Assembly: GCA_019912385.1 (NCBI GenBank)
Contig: JAIOIW010000098.1
Coordinates: forward strand, 1 to 59,060
From: Notoacmeibacter sp.
Lineage (GTDB): Bacteria; Pseudomonadota; Alphaproteobacteria; Rhizobiales; Rhizobiaceae
Direction of reading: 5' to 3'
DNA length: 59,060 bases
Shown: in pieces, positions 7,950-17,109 of the stretch
How positions within the stretch are numbered: position 1 is the first letter of the stretch
How the letters are laid out: each line of letters opens with the position of its first letter
Made by a program: the position numbers and the translations under genes
Notes under the pieces: generated by a model
Seen by the model: only the letters and a program-made list of their open reading frames with translations
Databases searched by the model: none
Told to the model about the DNA's origin: nothing

Positions 7950-10385
7950 ATGGAAATGTCTGAAGTCACGAAGGTCGAAGGGATTGCACCGGGCGACGGC
8001 CGTTATGCCGTTCTGCCATTGCGCGATATCGTCGTATTCCCGCACATGATTGTGCCGCTGTTCGTCGGGCGCAAGAAGTCGATCCAGGCTTTGGAAGACG
8101 TCATGGGCGGCGAAAAGCAGATTCTCCTCGCCACCCAGAAGGATGCGTCGGAAGACGATCCGGAGGCTGAGGGCATTTACGATATCGGCACGCTGGCCAC
8201 CGTCCTGCAACTCCTCAAGCTGCCCGACGGTACGGTGAAGGTGCTGGTTGAAGGCAATGCGCGTGCCCGTATCACCGGGTTCACCGACCGAGCCGAATTC
8301 CACGAGGCTGATGCCGAGATCCTGGTCGAGCCGGGCGAAGAGGAAATCGAGCTGGAAGCGCTCGCGCGCTCCGTCATTTCCGATTTCGAGAACTACGTGA
8401 AGCTCAACAAGAAGATCTCGCCTGAGGTCGTGGGCGCCGCCGGCCAGATCGAGGACTTCTCCAAGCTCGCCGATACCATTGCCTCGCATCTGGCGATCAA
8501 GATTCCCGAAAAGCAGGAAATGCTGGCGACGCTTTCCATCCGCCAGCGGCTTGAAAAGGCCATGGGTTTCATGGAGGCCGAGATTTCGGTCCTCCAGGTG
8601 GAGAAGCGCATCCGCAGCCGCGTCAAGCGCCAGATGGAGAAGACGCAGCGCGAGTATTACCTCAACGAGCAGATGAAGGCGATCCAGAAGGAGCTTGGCG
8701 AAGGCGAAGACGGCCGCGACGAAGCCTCCGAGCTGGAGGAGCGCATCAAGAAGACCCGGCTGTCGAAGGAAGCCCGCGAGAAGGCGCAAGCGGAGCTCAA
8801 GAAGCTGCGCTCGATGTCGCCGATGTCGGCGGAGGCGACTGTCGTCCGCAACTATCTCGACTGGCTGCTGTCCTTGCCCTGGGGCAAGCGCTCGCGCGTC
8901 AAGCACGACCTGAACTACGCCCAGGAGGTGCTCGACGCGGATCACTTCGGTCTCGACAAGGTCAAGGACCGTATCGTCGAGTACCTTGCCGTCCAGAGCC
9001 GCCAGAACAAGCTGAAGGGCCCGATCCTTTGCCTCGTCGGTCCGCCCGGCGTCGGCAAGACGTCGCTTGCCAAGTCGATCGCCAGGGCGACCGGCCGCGA
9101 ATATATCCGCATGGCGCTCGGCGGTGTGCGCGACGAGGCCGAGATTCGCGGCCACCGGCGGACCTATATCGGTTCGATGCCGGGCAAGGTCGTGCAATCC
9201 ATGAAGAAGGCCAAGAAGTCCAATCCGCTCTTCCTGCTCGACGAGATCGACAAGATGGGCATGGATTTCCGCGGCGACCCCTCGTCGGCTCTGCTGGAGG
9301 TTCTTGATCCCGAGCAGAACGCGCACTTCATGGACCACTACCTGGAGGTCGAGTATGACCTGTCGAGCGTGATGTTCATCACCACGGCCAACACGCTCAA
9401 CATTCCGCCGGCGCTGATGGACCGCATGGAGATCATTCGCATCGCTGGTTACACCGAGGACGAGAAGGTCGAGATCGCCAAGCGGCACCTGTTGCCAAAG
9501 GCGGTGCGCGACCATGCGCTGCAGCCCAGGGAGTTCTCCGTCTCCGATGAAGCGTTGCGTGTGATAATCCGCACCTACACGCGTGAAGCGGGGGTGCGAA
9601 ACCTCGAGCGCGAACTCATGACGCTGGCGCGCAAGGCCGTGACCACGATCCTGCGCGACAAGGTGAAGTCGGTGAAGGTGACCGACAAGAACCTCGACGA
9701 TTTCCTCGGCGTGCCGCGCTTCCGCTTCGGCCAGGCCGAGGGCGAGGATCAGGTCGGTGTCGTTACCGGGCTTGCCTGGACCGAGGTGGGCGGCGAATTG
9801 CTGACCATCGAAGGTGTGATGATGCCCGGCAAGGGCAAGATGACCGTAACCGGCAACCTGCGCGACGTGATGAAGGAATCGATTTCGGCGGCGGCATCCT
9901 ATGTCCGTTCTCGTGCGATCGATTTCGGCATCGAGCCGCCGCTGTTCGACAAGCGCGATATCCACGTCCACGTTCCGGAGGGCGCGACGCCCAAGGATGG
10001 TCCGTCGGCTGGCATTGCGATGGTGACGGCGATTGTTTCCGTCCTGACGGGCATACCCGTGCGCAAGGATATCGCGATGACCGGCGAGATCACGTTGCGT
10101 GGTCGCGTGCTGCCGATCGGCGGGCTGAAGGAAAAGCTCCTGGCGGCCCACCGCGGCGGGCTGAAGAAGGTCCTGATCCCCGAGGACAACGCCAAGGATC
10201 TGGCCGACATTCCCGAGAACGTGAAGTCCGGTCTGGAGATCGTTCCTGTCGGGCGCGCAGGCGAGGTCCTGGCCCATGCTCTTGTGCGCCCGCCGCAGCC
10301 GATCAAGTGGGAAGAACCTGTCGCCGCTTCGCCGGCTGCCGGCGAAGTCGCGGGAGAATCAACTACTGCGGGTATTGCTCACTGA
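7950..10385 (+). CDS. lon: Lon ATP-dependent endopeptidase (LonA)
   Basis: An 811-residue cytosolic protease of normal LonA length. Domains in order: N-terminal LAN substrate-binding domain (about 15-210), a coiled-coil helical region, the AAA+ module with Walker A GPPGVGKT near residue 365 and Walker [12 protein letters not shown] near residue 427, and the C-terminal protease domain with catalytic Ser686 in KDGPSAG and Lys about 43 residues later in GGLKEKLL. Nothing is missing. ATG at 7950 is used, with AGGAA upstream; ATG at 7956 is equally possible. A strong terminator follows the stop, so lon is probably monocistronic and separate from the HU gene. Confidence 0.97.
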   Translation: MEMSEVTKVEGIAPGDGRYAVLPLRDIVVFPHMIVPLFVGRKKSIQALEDVMGGEKQILLATQKDASEDDPEAEGIYDIGTLATVLQLLKLPDGTVKVLVEGNARARITGFTDRAEFHEADAEILVEPGEEEIELEALARSVISDFENYVKLNKKISPEVVGAAGQIEDFSKLADTIASHLAIKIPEKQEMLATLSIRQRLEKAMGFMEAEISVLQVEKRIRSRVKRQMEKTQREYYLNEQMKAIQKELGEGEDGRDEASELEERIKKTRLSKEAREKAQAELKKLRSMSPMSAEATVVRNYLDWLLSLPWGKRSRVKHDLNYAQEVLDADHFGLDKVKDRIVEYLAVQSRQNKLKGPILCLVGPPGVGKTSLAKSIARATGREYIRMALGGVRDEAEIRGHRRTYIGSMPGKVVQSMKKAKKSNPLFLLDEIDKMGMDFRGDPSSALLEVLDPEQNAHFMDHYLEVEYDLSSVMFITTANTLNIPPALMDRMEIIRIAGYTEDEKVEIAKRHLLPKAVRDHALQPREFSVSDEALRVIIRTYTREAGVRNLERELMTLARKAVTTILRDKVKSVKVTDKNLDDFLGVPRFRFGQAEGEDQVGVVTGLAWTEVGGELLTIEGVMMPGKGKMTVTGNLRDVMKESISAAASYVRSRAIDFGIEPPLFDKRDIHVHVPEGATPKDGPSAGIAMVTAIVSVLTGIPVRKDIAMTGEITLRGRVLPIGGLKEKLLAAHRGGLKKVLIPEDNAKDLADIPENVKSGLEIVPVGRAGEVLAHALVRPPQPIKWEEPVAASPAAGEVAGESTTAGIAH

Positions 10386-10409
10386 GCCTCGTACGCCGAA
10401 TGAAAGAGC

Positions 10410-10437
10410 AAAGGGCCCAGCGATGGGCCCTTTTTCT
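10410..10437 (+). terminator. Intrinsic terminator after lon
   Basis: AAAGGGCCCA (10410-10419) pairs perfectly with TGGGCCCTTT (10424-10433) around a 4-base loop GCGA, followed by a T-run. It is one of the best terminators in the window. Confidence 0.9.
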
Positions 10438-10578
10438 TTGGCAAACCCGAGATTTCCGGTGATTTTCCGCCCGCCTTTAGATTTTGTCTCTTGGGAAGCG
10501 GATGCAGCGCACATAAAGTGTTGCGCAGCCGGCCGAGTGATTCCCCGGTTTGAATTGGATAATGGAGAAGGGAAAACC

Positions 10579-10851
10579 ATGAACAAGAACGAGCTTGTGG
10601 CAGCCGTCGCCGAAAAGGCGGGCCTGGCGAAATCAGATGCACAATCTGCGATTGATGCGATCTTCGATACCATTACAGGCGAGTTGAAGAAGGGCGGCGA
10701 TGTCCGCCTCGTCGGTTTCGGCAACTTCACGGTTTCCCGTCGCGAAGCGACCACGGGCCGTAACCCGCAGACCGGCAAGGCGGTGGATATTCCGGCGCGC
10801 AACGTGCCGAAGTTCTCGGCCGGCAAAGGTCTCAAGGACGCCGTGAACTGA
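10579..10851 (+). CDS. hup: HU family DNA-binding protein
   Basis: A 90-residue histone-like protein that bends DNA and compacts the nucleoid. The family signature is intact: MNKNELVAAVAEKAG at the N-terminus, VGFGNFTV at the dimer core, the beta-arm RREATTGRNPQTGK, and IPARNVPKFSAGKGLKDAV at the C-terminus. ATG at 10579 gives the standard N-terminus, with GGAGAAGGG upstream. It has its own terminator and lies just after lon, a typical neighbourhood for this gene in many proteobacteria. Confidence 0.96.
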   Translation: MNKNELVAAVAEKAGLAKSDAQSAIDAIFDTITGELKKGGDVRLVGFGNFTVSRREATTGRNPQTGKAVDIPARNVPKFSAGKGLKDAVN

Positions 10852-10874
10852 TCATCGGCCACCTTTCTGTTTCA

Positions 10875-10907
10875 GGCCCGGCCCGCAAGCGCGGCCGGGT
10901 CTTTTTT
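10875..10907 (+). terminator. Intrinsic terminator after the HU gene
   Basis: GGCCCGGCC (10875-10883) pairs with GGCCGGGTC (10893-10901), with one G-T pair, followed by CTTTTTT. It lies 23 bases after the HU stop. Confidence 0.85.
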
Positions 10908-10946
10908 ATGGCACGGCGCAAGTAACCCGCGCGCGTACGCTCGCCA

Positions 10947-11687
10947 TTATTCCACACTCAGCGTGACGCGGTCGGCGGCAAATCTCGTTTCCGAATACTG
11001 GATCGGCGCCCCGTCCATGTCGGTGTTGGTCGCACGGGTGACAAGGACGATCGCGCCCGGCGAAAGCTTCAGCGCTTCCAGGTCGCCCGCACCCGCATGG
11101 CGGGCCTCGATAGCGGTAGTCCGGCGCAGATAGTCGTCGACGCCGCATTCGCGCAGCGCAAGCGTGATCGATCCGGTCCTTTTGAATGCGTCGGCGATAT
11201 CGGCAAGGCGTGATGCATCGAACCAGTGCGTTGCGACCGAGACCGGCGTGCCGTCGGCTTCCGACAAGGTTTCGAGGCGGATCGTCCGGGCGTCCGAATT
11301 CAATCCCAGTGCTTTCGCGGCTTCCGGCGGCGGCGTCTCCACGCGCGATCGCAGAAGACGGCTGCGGCGCGCTTCTGCCTGGCCTTCGAGGCCGGAAGCA
11401 AACCGCGTCCGCGCGCCGATCGGGTAGGTCAGGCGGTTGCGGCGCACGATGAACGTGCCGCGCCCCTGTTCGCTGCGCAGCACGCCTTCCTGCACCAATG
11501 CCGCGATTGCCGCGCGCACCGTGTGGCGATTGACGCCGAAGCGCTCCGCCAGTTCCGCTTCCGGCGGCAGCCGGCCCTCGCGTCCATCCGGCTCTCTGGC
11601 AATGCCCGAACGGATGCGGTCGGCGATTTGGCGCCAGAGCGTCACCCCGCTGCGCCGTTCGATATCGCCATCGTGCTCCAGGTCCAA
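10947..11687 (-). CDS. phnF: PhnF, GntR/HutC-family regulator of phosphonate genes
   Basis: A 246-residue regulator with an N-terminal winged helix of the GntR type (LWRQIADRIRSGI, then LPPEAELAERFGVNRHTVRAAI, residues about 18-75) and a C-terminal UTRA ligand-binding domain (about 95-240). It is divergent from phnG. The start is TTG at 11687 behind a run of G residues on the coding strand; no ATG is available nearby. A perfect 8-base inverted repeat lies in the shared promoter region and is the likely operator. PhnF proteins repress phn operons in several bacteria; here that is inferred from location and family. A direct role in Pho control belongs to PhoB, not PhnF. Confidence 0.88.
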   Translation of the reverse strand: MDLEHDGDIERRSGVTLWRQIADRIRSGIAREPDGREGRLPPEAELAERFGVNRHTVRAAIAALVQEGVLRSEQGRGTFIVRRNRLTYPIGARTRFASGLEGQAEARRSRLLRSRVETPPPEAAKALGLNSDARTIRLETLSEADGTPVSVATHWFDASRLADIADAFKRTGSITLALRECGVDDYLRRTTAIEARHAGAGDLEALKLSPGAIVLVTRATNTDMDGAPIQYSETRFAADRVTLSVE

Positions 11688-11700
11688 GATCCGCCCCCCC

Positions 11701-11718
11701 CTGTCACATGTCCGTCAT
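11701..11718 (+). promoter_or_regulatory. Candidate PHO box upstream of phnG
   Basis: CTGTCAC (11701-11707) and CCGTCAT (11712-11718) form two 7-base direct repeats 11 bases apart, separated by ATGT. The PhoB site consensus is CTGTCAT repeated every 11 bases. One or two mismatches per unit are normal. It lies in the phnF-phnG intergenic region, 73 bases before the phnG ATG. Confidence 0.65.
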
Positions 11719-11750
11719 TCACGAACGCTATACAAGGCTATGTTGTTTGG

Positions 11751-11770
11751 TTGTCTATAACAATAGACAA
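11751..11770 (+). promoter_or_regulatory. Candidate PhnF operator
   Basis: TTGTCTAT (11751-11758) and ATAGACAA (11763-11770) form a perfect inverted repeat with a 4-base centre AACA, ending 20 bases before the phnG ATG. HutC-subfamily GntR proteins bind TGTCTA/TAGACA-type palindromes. Its place between divergent phnF and phnG makes PhnF the obvious binder; this is inference. Confidence 0.65.
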
Positions 11771-11790
11771 ATAGGAAATGGTCGATACCG

Positions 11791-12261
11791 ATGATCGAAA
11801 CGAACCAGGCGCCGGACGAAAATCAATCGATCCGGCAACGCAGAATGGCGGTACTGGCCCGCGCGGACAGCGCCGCGATTGCGCGCTGCTGGACCGCTCT
11901 TGGCATTGATCCCACGTTCACGATGCTGCGCGGCCCCGAGACGGGCCTGGTCACGCTGCGCGGGCGGGTCGGCGGCGGAGGTTCGCCGTTCAATTTCGGC
12001 GAGGCGACCGTTACCCGGGCGACCGTCAGGCTGGAAAGCGGCGCGATTGGCCATTCCTGGGCGCTCGGGCGCGATCAAGACAAGGCTCGGCTGGCGGCAA
12101 TTATCGACGCCCTGGCCCAGGACACGGAAATGGCCGGACGCATCGACGAGGCGGTCATCCGCCCCCTTGCTTCGGCGCAGGACACGGACGACCGCAGCCG
12201 CGTCGCGGAAACCGCGGCCACCAGGGTCGATTTCTTCACCATGGTGCGCGGAGAGGATTGA
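11791..12261 (+). CDS. phnG: Carbon-phosphorus lyase core subunit PhnG
   Basis: A 156-residue subunit of the PhnGHIJ C-P lyase core complex, which together with PhnI swaps the adenine of ATP for a phosphonate. The family features QRRMAVLARADSAAIARCW near the N-terminus, FTMLRGPETGLVTLRGRVGGGG and FNFGEATVTRATVRL are present, and the C-terminus ends with the usual VDFFTMVRG. ATG at 11791 follows an AGGAAA-like site. It heads the phnGHIJKL operon; its stop overlaps the phnH ATG by one base. Confidence 0.93.
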   Translation: MIETNQAPDENQSIRQRRMAVLARADSAAIARCWTALGIDPTFTMLRGPETGLVTLRGRVGGGGSPFNFGEATVTRATVRLESGAIGHSWALGRDQDKARLAAIIDALAQDTEMAGRIDEAVIRPLASAQDTDDRSRVAETAATRVDFFTMVRGED

Positions 12262-12872
12262 TGGAAGTGATGAACGTTCTCGGCGGCGGATTCGCCGAAC
12301 CCGTCCTTGGGGCGCAGGTTGCTTTTCGCGCCGTCATGGGCGCCATGGCCGAACCCGGCACGATACGAGACCTTCCAGGCGACGGGCCGACCCCGCCAAC
12401 CCCGCTGTCGCCGGCCATGGCTGCCGTCATCTGCACATTGTGTGACGCCGACACTCCGCTGTGGCTCGATCCTATTCTGGTAAAAAGCGATGCCGTATCG
12501 CGCTGGATCGCCTTCTGGACCGGCGCACCGGTGACGCAGAATCCGGTCGAGGCGTATTTTGCAGTCGTCAGCGACCCGCAGGCGATGCCGGCGCTCGAAA
12601 GCTTTGCGCTTGGCAGCCAGGAATTCCCCGACCGTTCCACCACGATCATCCTGCAGGTTGCGGATTTCCATTCGGGCCCCGGCCTGAGCCTGTCTGGGCC
12701 GGGCATCCGCGTACGCGCATCGATCGCGCCGGCGCCGATGCCGCGCAGTTTCGTGACCCAATGGGCGGCCAACAACGCGCATTACCCGCGCGGCATAGAC
12801 ATGATCCTTGCCGGACCTGGCGCCGTCGCTGCGCTGCCGCGCACGGCGAAGATCGCAAACCTGGAGGATTGA
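12261..12872 (+). CDS. phnH: Carbon-phosphorus lyase core subunit PhnH
   Basis: A 203-residue protein of the PhnH family, a dimeric subunit of the C-P lyase core with a degenerate PLP-transferase-like fold and no known cofactor. It shows FAEPVLGAQVAFRAVMGAMAEPG in two overlapping parts at the N-terminus and the conserved TLCDADTPLWLD near residue 58. The C-terminal PRGIDMILAGPGAVAALPRT is also family-typical. ATG at 12261 overlaps the phnG stop (TGATG), implying translational coupling. phnI starts 3 bases after its stop. Confidence 0.92.
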   Translation: MEVMNVLGGGFAEPVLGAQVAFRAVMGAMAEPGTIRDLPGDGPTPPTPLSPAMAAVICTLCDADTPLWLDPILVKSDAVSRWIAFWTGAPVTQNPVEAYFAVVSDPQAMPALESFALGSQEFPDRSTTIILQVADFHSGPGLSLSGPGIRVRASIAPAPMPRSFVTQWAANNAHYPRGIDMILAGPGAVAALPRTAKIANLED

Positions 12873-12875
12873 GCA

Positions 12876-13985
12876 ATGTATGTGGCCGTCAAGGGCGGTG
12901 AAGCCGCCATCGACAACGCCCATCGCCTTCTGGCCGACCGGCGCCGCGGTGACCGCGCGGTTCCGGCTCTGACCTTGGAGCAGATTGCGGGCCAACTCGC
13001 GCTTGCCGTCGACCGGGTTATGGCCGAAGGCTCGCTTTACGACCGCGAACTCGCCGCGCTGGCCGTCAAGCAGTCCCGTGGCGACCTGATCGAAGCGGTG
13101 TTCCTCGCCCGCGCCTACCGAACGACCTTGCCCCGTTTTGGCTATTCCAGACCGCTCGACACGGCTGCCATGCTTGTCGAGCGGCGCATTTCCGCCTGCT
13201 ACAAGGACCTGCCCGGCGGCCAGTTGCTCGGACCGACATTCGACTACACCCACCGCCTCCTCGATCCTCGTCTGGCGGGTGATGTTTCCATCGAAGAACC
13301 GGCGCGCCGCGAAACCAGCGATGCCTCCATGATGCGGGTTTCGGAAATTCTGGCGCAGGAAGGGCTGATCGAGGCCGATGGCGCGATCGACCAGGCGCGC
13401 GGCGTCGGCGACATCACCCGCGCGCCCGCCGAATTCCCGATGAACCGCGACAGCCGCCTTCAGGCGCTTTCGCGCGGAGACGAGGGATTTCTGCTGGCGC
13501 TCGCCTACTCCACCCAGCGCGGCTACGCCCGCAGCCACCCCTTTGCCGGCGAAATCCGCATCGGTGAGGTCGAGGTCGAGATCGAGGTTCCCGAACTCGG
13601 CTTTTCCGTCTCGCTCGGCCGGATACAGGTGACGGAATGCCAGATGGTCAACCAGTTTGCCGGTTCGGCCAAGGCGCCGCCGCAATTCACCCGCGGCTAC
13701 GGCCTGGTCTTCGGTCAGTCGGAGCGCAAGGCCATGGCCATGGCGCTGGTTGACCGGGCGCTCCGTGCCGCGGAGTTCGGGGAAGACGTGGTGGCTCCCG
13801 CACAGGACGAGGAATTCGTCATCGCCCATTGCGACAACGTGCAGGCGACCGGCTTCGTCGAGCATCTTAAAATGCCGCACTACGTCGATTTCCAGGCCGA
13901 GCTCGACCTGGTCCGCCGCATGCGCGCCGAGCACGCCGGAAGTACGGCTCCGCACGAACAGCAGCCACGGGAGGCGGCGGAATGA
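12876..13985 (+). CDS. phnI: Carbon-phosphorus lyase core subunit PhnI
   Basis: A 369-residue protein of normal PhnI length. PhnI is the nucleosidase that, with PhnG, H and L, attaches the phosphonate to C1 of ribose 5-triphosphate while releasing adenine. MYVAVKGGEAAIDNAH at the start and the central RDSRLQALSRGDEGFLLALAYS segment are family hallmarks, as is FVEHLKMPHYVDFQ near the C-terminus. A GGAGG site (12864-12869) precedes the ATG. Its stop overlaps the phnJ ATG by four bases (ATGA). Confidence 0.95.
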   Translation: MYVAVKGGEAAIDNAHRLLADRRRGDRAVPALTLEQIAGQLALAVDRVMAEGSLYDRELAALAVKQSRGDLIEAVFLARAYRTTLPRFGYSRPLDTAAMLVERRISACYKDLPGGQLLGPTFDYTHRLLDPRLAGDVSIEEPARRETSDASMMRVSEILAQEGLIEADGAIDQARGVGDITRAPAEFPMNRDSRLQALSRGDEGFLLALAYSTQRGYARSHPFAGEIRIGEVEVEIEVPELGFSVSLGRIQVTECQMVNQFAGSAKAPPQFTRGYGLVFGQSERKAMAMALVDRALRAAEFGEDVVAPAQDEEFVIAHCDNVQATGFVEHLKMPHYVDFQAELDLVRRMRAEHAGSTAPHEQQPREAAE

Positions 13986-14890
13986 CCTGCAATATCGCCG
14001 CCTACAATTTCGCCTATCTGGATGAACAGACAAAGCGGATGATCCGCCGTGCGATCCTCAAGGGCATCGCCATTCCCGGTTATCAGGTGCCTTTCGCTTC
14101 GCGCGAGATGCCCATGCCCTATGGCTGGGGCACGGGCGGCGTCCAGGTCACGGCCGCGATCCTGGGGCCGCACGACACGCTCAAGGTCATCGACCAGGGG
14201 GCCGACGACACCACCAACGCCATATCCATCCGCAAGTTCTTCGAAACGACCGCCGGCGTGAAGACGACGACCCGAACGGCGGAAGCGACCGTGATCCAGA
14301 CGCGCCACCGCATACCGGAGACGCCGCTGGTCGAGGGCCAGGTGATCGTCTTCCAGGTGCCGATCCCCGAGCCGCTGCGCTTCCTGGAGCCGCGCGAGAC
14401 GGAGACCCGCAAGATGCATGCTCTGGAGGAATACGGCCTGATGCACGTCAAGCTCTACGAGGATATCGCCCGCAACGGCCACATCGCTACCACCTACGCC
14501 TATCCGGTTCGCGTCGAGGGGCGTTACGTGATGGACCCGTCGCCGACGCCGAAATTCGACAATCCCAAAATGCACAGAAACCCGGCCCTGCAGCTCTACG
14601 GCGCGGGCCGCGAGAAGCGGATCTATGCGATCCCGCCCTGGACCGACGTTGTCAGCCTCGATTTCGAGGACCATCCCTTCACCGTCCAGCATTTCGAGAA
14701 ACCCTGCGCGCTGTGTGGCGCCGAGGATGTCTATCTCGACGAGGTCATCCTCGATGACCGGGGCGGGCGCATGTTCATCTGTTCGGACACCGATCATTGC
14801 GAGGAGCGCCGTGCCGCCGGCCACCGGGGTGAAATGGCGGGAGAAGGGCAGGGCGGTCCTGCCGTTTCGCCCGCGGGAGGGAAATCATGA
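13982..14890 (+). CDS. phnJ: C-P lyase PhnJ, radical SAM phosphonate-cleaving enzyme
   Basis: A 302-residue protein that cleaves the carbon-phosphorus bond of ribose-phosphonate, giving a 1,2-cyclic ribose phosphate and the alkane. The unusual radical-SAM iron-sulfur motif is complete: Cys242-x2-Cys245-x21-Cys267, plus the extra Cys273 used as the thiyl residue in E. coli PhnJ (Cys272 there). YNFAYLDEQTKRMIRRAILK opens the protein as in other PhnJ. Start and stop both overlap neighbours (ATGA with phnI, ATGA with phnK). All residues needed for activity appear present. Confidence 0.97.
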   Translation: MTCNIAAYNFAYLDEQTKRMIRRAILKGIAIPGYQVPFASREMPMPYGWGTGGVQVTAAILGPHDTLKVIDQGADDTTNAISIRKFFETTAGVKTTTRTAEATVIQTRHRIPETPLVEGQVIVFQVPIPEPLRFLEPRETETRKMHALEEYGLMHVKLYEDIARNGHIATTYAYPVRVEGRYVMDPSPTPKFDNPKMHRNPALQLYGAGREKRIYAIPPWTDVVSLDFEDHPFTVQHFEKPCALCGAEDVYLDEVILDDRGGRMFICSDTDHCEERRAAGHRGEMAGEGQGGPAVSPAGGKS

Positions 14891-15663
14891 GCGACGATCC
14901 GCTGCTCTCCGTTCGTGCCCTGTCGAAGTTCTACGGCAATCGCATCGGCTGCCAGGACGTGAGCTTCGATCTGTGGCCCGGCGAGGTGCTCGCCATTGTC
15001 GGCGAATCGGGTTCGGGCAAGACGACGCTGCTGAATTGCGTATCGGCGCGCCTGCGGTCCACGTCGGGCACGGTGCACTACCGTATGCGGTCCGGCGAAA
15101 TGCGCGAACTGTTCCGCATCAGCGAGGCCGGGCGGCGCATGCTGATGCGCACCGATTGGGGGTTCGTCCACCAGAATCCCGCAGACGGCCTGCGCATGAG
15201 CGTCTCGGCCGGAGCGAATGTAGGCGAACGGCTGATGGCCGTCGGCGACCGACACTACGGCCGTATCCGTGCAACGGCGCTCGACTGGCTTGGTCGTGTG
15301 GAGATCGATGCCGACCGCATTGATGACCAGCCACGCGCCTTCTCCGGCGGAATGCGCCAGCGCCTCCAGATCGCGCGCAACCTGGTCACCGGACCGCGCC
15401 TCATCTTCATGGACGAACCAACCGGCGGTCTTGATGTTTCGGTCCAGGCGCGCCTGCTCGACCTCTTGCGCGGCCTGGTCGCCGATCTCGGTCTGTCGGC
15501 GATCGTCGTCACCCACGACCTTGCGGTCGCGCGCCTGCTCTCCCACCGCATCATGGTGATGAAGGAGGGCCGCGTGGTCGAAACCGGCCTCACCGACCGC
15601 GTGCTCGACGATCCACAGGCGCCCTACAGCCAGCTCCTCGTGTCCTCCATCCTGCAGGTGTGA
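14887..15663 (+). CDS. phnK: C-P lyase ATP-binding subunit PhnK
   Basis: A 258-residue ABC-type ATPase without membrane partners that binds the C-P lyase core through PhnJ. Walker A is GESGSGKTTL near residue 38, the signature is FSGGMRQRLQIARN, and Walker B is LIFMDEPTGGLDVS. In E. coli PhnK and PhnL sit on the core complex and couple ATP use to turnover. It overlaps phnJ by ATGA, and phnL begins within a few bases of its stop. An oligopeptide-type ABC ATPase is excluded by the phn context. Confidence 0.94.
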   Translation: MSDDPLLSVRALSKFYGNRIGCQDVSFDLWPGEVLAIVGESGSGKTTLLNCVSARLRSTSGTVHYRMRSGEMRELFRISEAGRRMLMRTDWGFVHQNPADGLRMSVSAGANVGERLMAVGDRHYGRIRATALDWLGRVEIDADRIDDQPRAFSGGMRQRLQIARNLVTGPRLIFMDEPTGGLDVSVQARLLDLLRGLVADLGLSAIVVTHDLAVARLLSHRIMVMKEGRVVETGLTDRVLDDPQAPYSQLLVSSILQV

Positions 15664-15665
15664 CG

Positions 15666-16373
15666 ATGCCGACGCCCCTCGTAGTATCCGACGTTACCAA
15701 GACCTTCACCATGCACCTGCGCGAAGGCGTGCGCCTGGCTGTCGTCGAGGATGTGAATTTCTCGCTCAAGGCCGGAGAATGCGCCGTTCTCGGCGGCCCG
15801 TCCGGTTCGGGCAAGAGCTCCATCCTCAAGATGCTCTACGGCAATTATGCCGCTGACGCCGGCCAGATCATCATCGCCCACCACGGGCGCCTCGTCGATA
15901 TCGCCCACGCCACGCCGCGCACGATGCTGGCGATCCGGCGCGATACGATCGGATATGTCAGCCAGTTCCTGCGCGCCGTACCGAGGGTTCCGGCGATCGA
16001 TGTCGCAGCCGAGCCTCTGCTTTCGCGCGGCCTGGACGTCGAGCGCGCCCGCCAGCGCGCGGCCGATCTGCTCGCCCGGCTGAATCTGCCCAAGCGGCTC
16101 TGGCATTTGCCGCCGGCGACATTTTCCGGCGGCGAGCAGCAGCGCGTCAATATTGCGCGCGGATTCATTACCGACCACCCGGTGCTTCTGCTCGACGAGC
16201 CGACCGCTTCGCTCGACGCCGCCAACCGCGACGTTGTCATCGCCCTGATCAACGAGAAAAAGGCTGCCGGTGTCGCGATGCTCGGCATTTTCCACGATAG
16301 CGATGTGCGCGAAGCAGTCGGCGACACGGTCATCGACGTGACCGGTTTCGCCCCGAAAGGAAAAGCGGCATGA
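15666..16373 (+). CDS. phnL: C-P lyase ATP-binding subunit PhnL
   Basis: A 235-residue ABC-type ATPase required for the PhnGHIL nucleosidase step. Walker A is [11 protein letters not shown] near residue 41, the signature [13 protein letters not shown], and Walker [16 protein letters not shown] at 15666 is chosen; a GTG at 15660 overlapping the phnK stop would add two residues and cannot be excluded. The stop overlaps the next ATG by four bases. Confidence 0.93.
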   Translation: MPTPLVVSDVTKTFTMHLREGVRLAVVEDVNFSLKAGECAVLGGPSGSGKSSILKMLYGNYAADAGQIIIAHHGRLVDIAHATPRTMLAIRRDTIGYVSQFLRAVPRVPAIDVAAEPLLSRGLDVERARQRAADLLARLNLPKRLWHLPPATFSGGEQQRVNIARGFITDHPVLLLDEPTASLDAANRDVVIALINEKKAAGVAMLGIFHDSDVREAVGDTVIDVTGFAPKGKAA

Positions 16374-17008
16374 CCCGGCTTGGCGAACGGCCGCTGGTCC
16401 ACGAAACGGCGGCGGTCGTCGAAAGCGAACTCGGCCGCTACACCGAAATCGCCGAGCGCTGCCAGGTGACCGAATCCGTGCTTGGCGACTATTCCTACAT
16501 GATGCGCGAATGCGAGGTCTGGGCCGCGCGGATTGGCAAGTTCGTCAATATTGCAAGCCATGTGCGCATCAACGCGACCAACCATCCGGTCTGGCGCGCG
16601 ACGCTGCATCATTTCACCTATCGCGCCGGCGACTATTTCGAGGACGCGGACCACGAGGCCGCCTTTTTCGACTGGCGTCGCGGCAATGCGGTGACCATCG
16701 GCCACGATGTGTGGATCGGCCACGGCGCCACGATCCTGCCCGGGGTCACGGTCGGAAACGGCGCTGTGATCGGCGCTGGCGCCGTCGTGTCGAAGGACGT
16801 CGCTCCCTACACGATCGTCGGCGGCGTGCCCGCGCGGCTGATCCGCGAGCGCTTCCCCGCCGATGTGGCCCGGCGCATGGATGCGCTTTGCTGGTGGGAC
16901 TGGAGTCATGCGCGCCTGCGCGCCGCGCTGGACGATTTCCGCATCCTCGATGCGGCTGAATTCCTTGGAAAACACGAATGCGAGGCTTCCGCTGCTCCTG
17001 GCCTGTGA
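16370..17008 (+). CDS. Phosphonate-operon hexapeptide-repeat acetyltransferase
   Basis: A 212-residue left-handed beta-helix transferase. Hexapeptide turns are visible ([40 protein letters not shown], residues about 108-150), and the closing [14 protein letters not shown] is typical of xenobiotic acetyltransferases. Members linked to phn operons are thought to acetylate aminoalkylphosphonates, a role PhnO plays in E. coli with a different fold; this is inference. It overlaps phnL by ATGA. Its stop codon sits directly against the PHO-box array for phnC. Confidence 0.85.
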   Translation: MTRLGERPLVHETAAVVESELGRYTEIAERCQVTESVLGDYSYMMRECEVWAARIGKFVNIASHVRINATNHPVWRATLHHFTYRAGDYFEDADHEAAFFDWRRGNAVTIGHDVWIGHGATILPGVTVGNGAVIGAGAVVSKDVAPYTIVGGVPARLIRERFPADVARRMDALCWWDWSHARLRAALDDFRILDAAEFLGKHECEASAAPGL

Positions 17009-17009
17009 A

Positions 17010-17038
17010 CTGTCACGGAACTGACACCCGGCCGACAT
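17010..17038 (+). promoter_or_regulatory. Candidate triple PHO-box array upstream of phnC
   Basis: Three 7-base units stand exactly 11 bases apart: CTGTCAC (17010-17016), CTGACAC (17021-17027) and CCGACAT (17032-17038), with 4-base spacers. Compared with CTGTCAT they match at 6, 5 and 5 positions. The array begins two bases after the transferase stop and ends 71 bases before the phnC ATG, so phnCDE likely has its own PhoB-driven promoter. Confidence 0.65.
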
Positions 17039-17109
17039 GCCGCTTTCACACAAGGCTTCTATTTCAGGGCACGGAAAAACCGGAAACCGAAGACGAATGG
17101 GCCGCTCAC

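Noticed and set aside
7647-10277. Minus-strand open frame of 876 residues opposite lon
   Set aside because: Lon is unmistakable on the + strand; the opposite frame is rich in His, Arg, Leu and Asp with no domain, a typical shadow.
12075-14033. Minus-strand open frame of 652 residues opposite phnG-phnI
   Set aside because: It is a shadow of the phn genes, with no ribosome site and no known motif.
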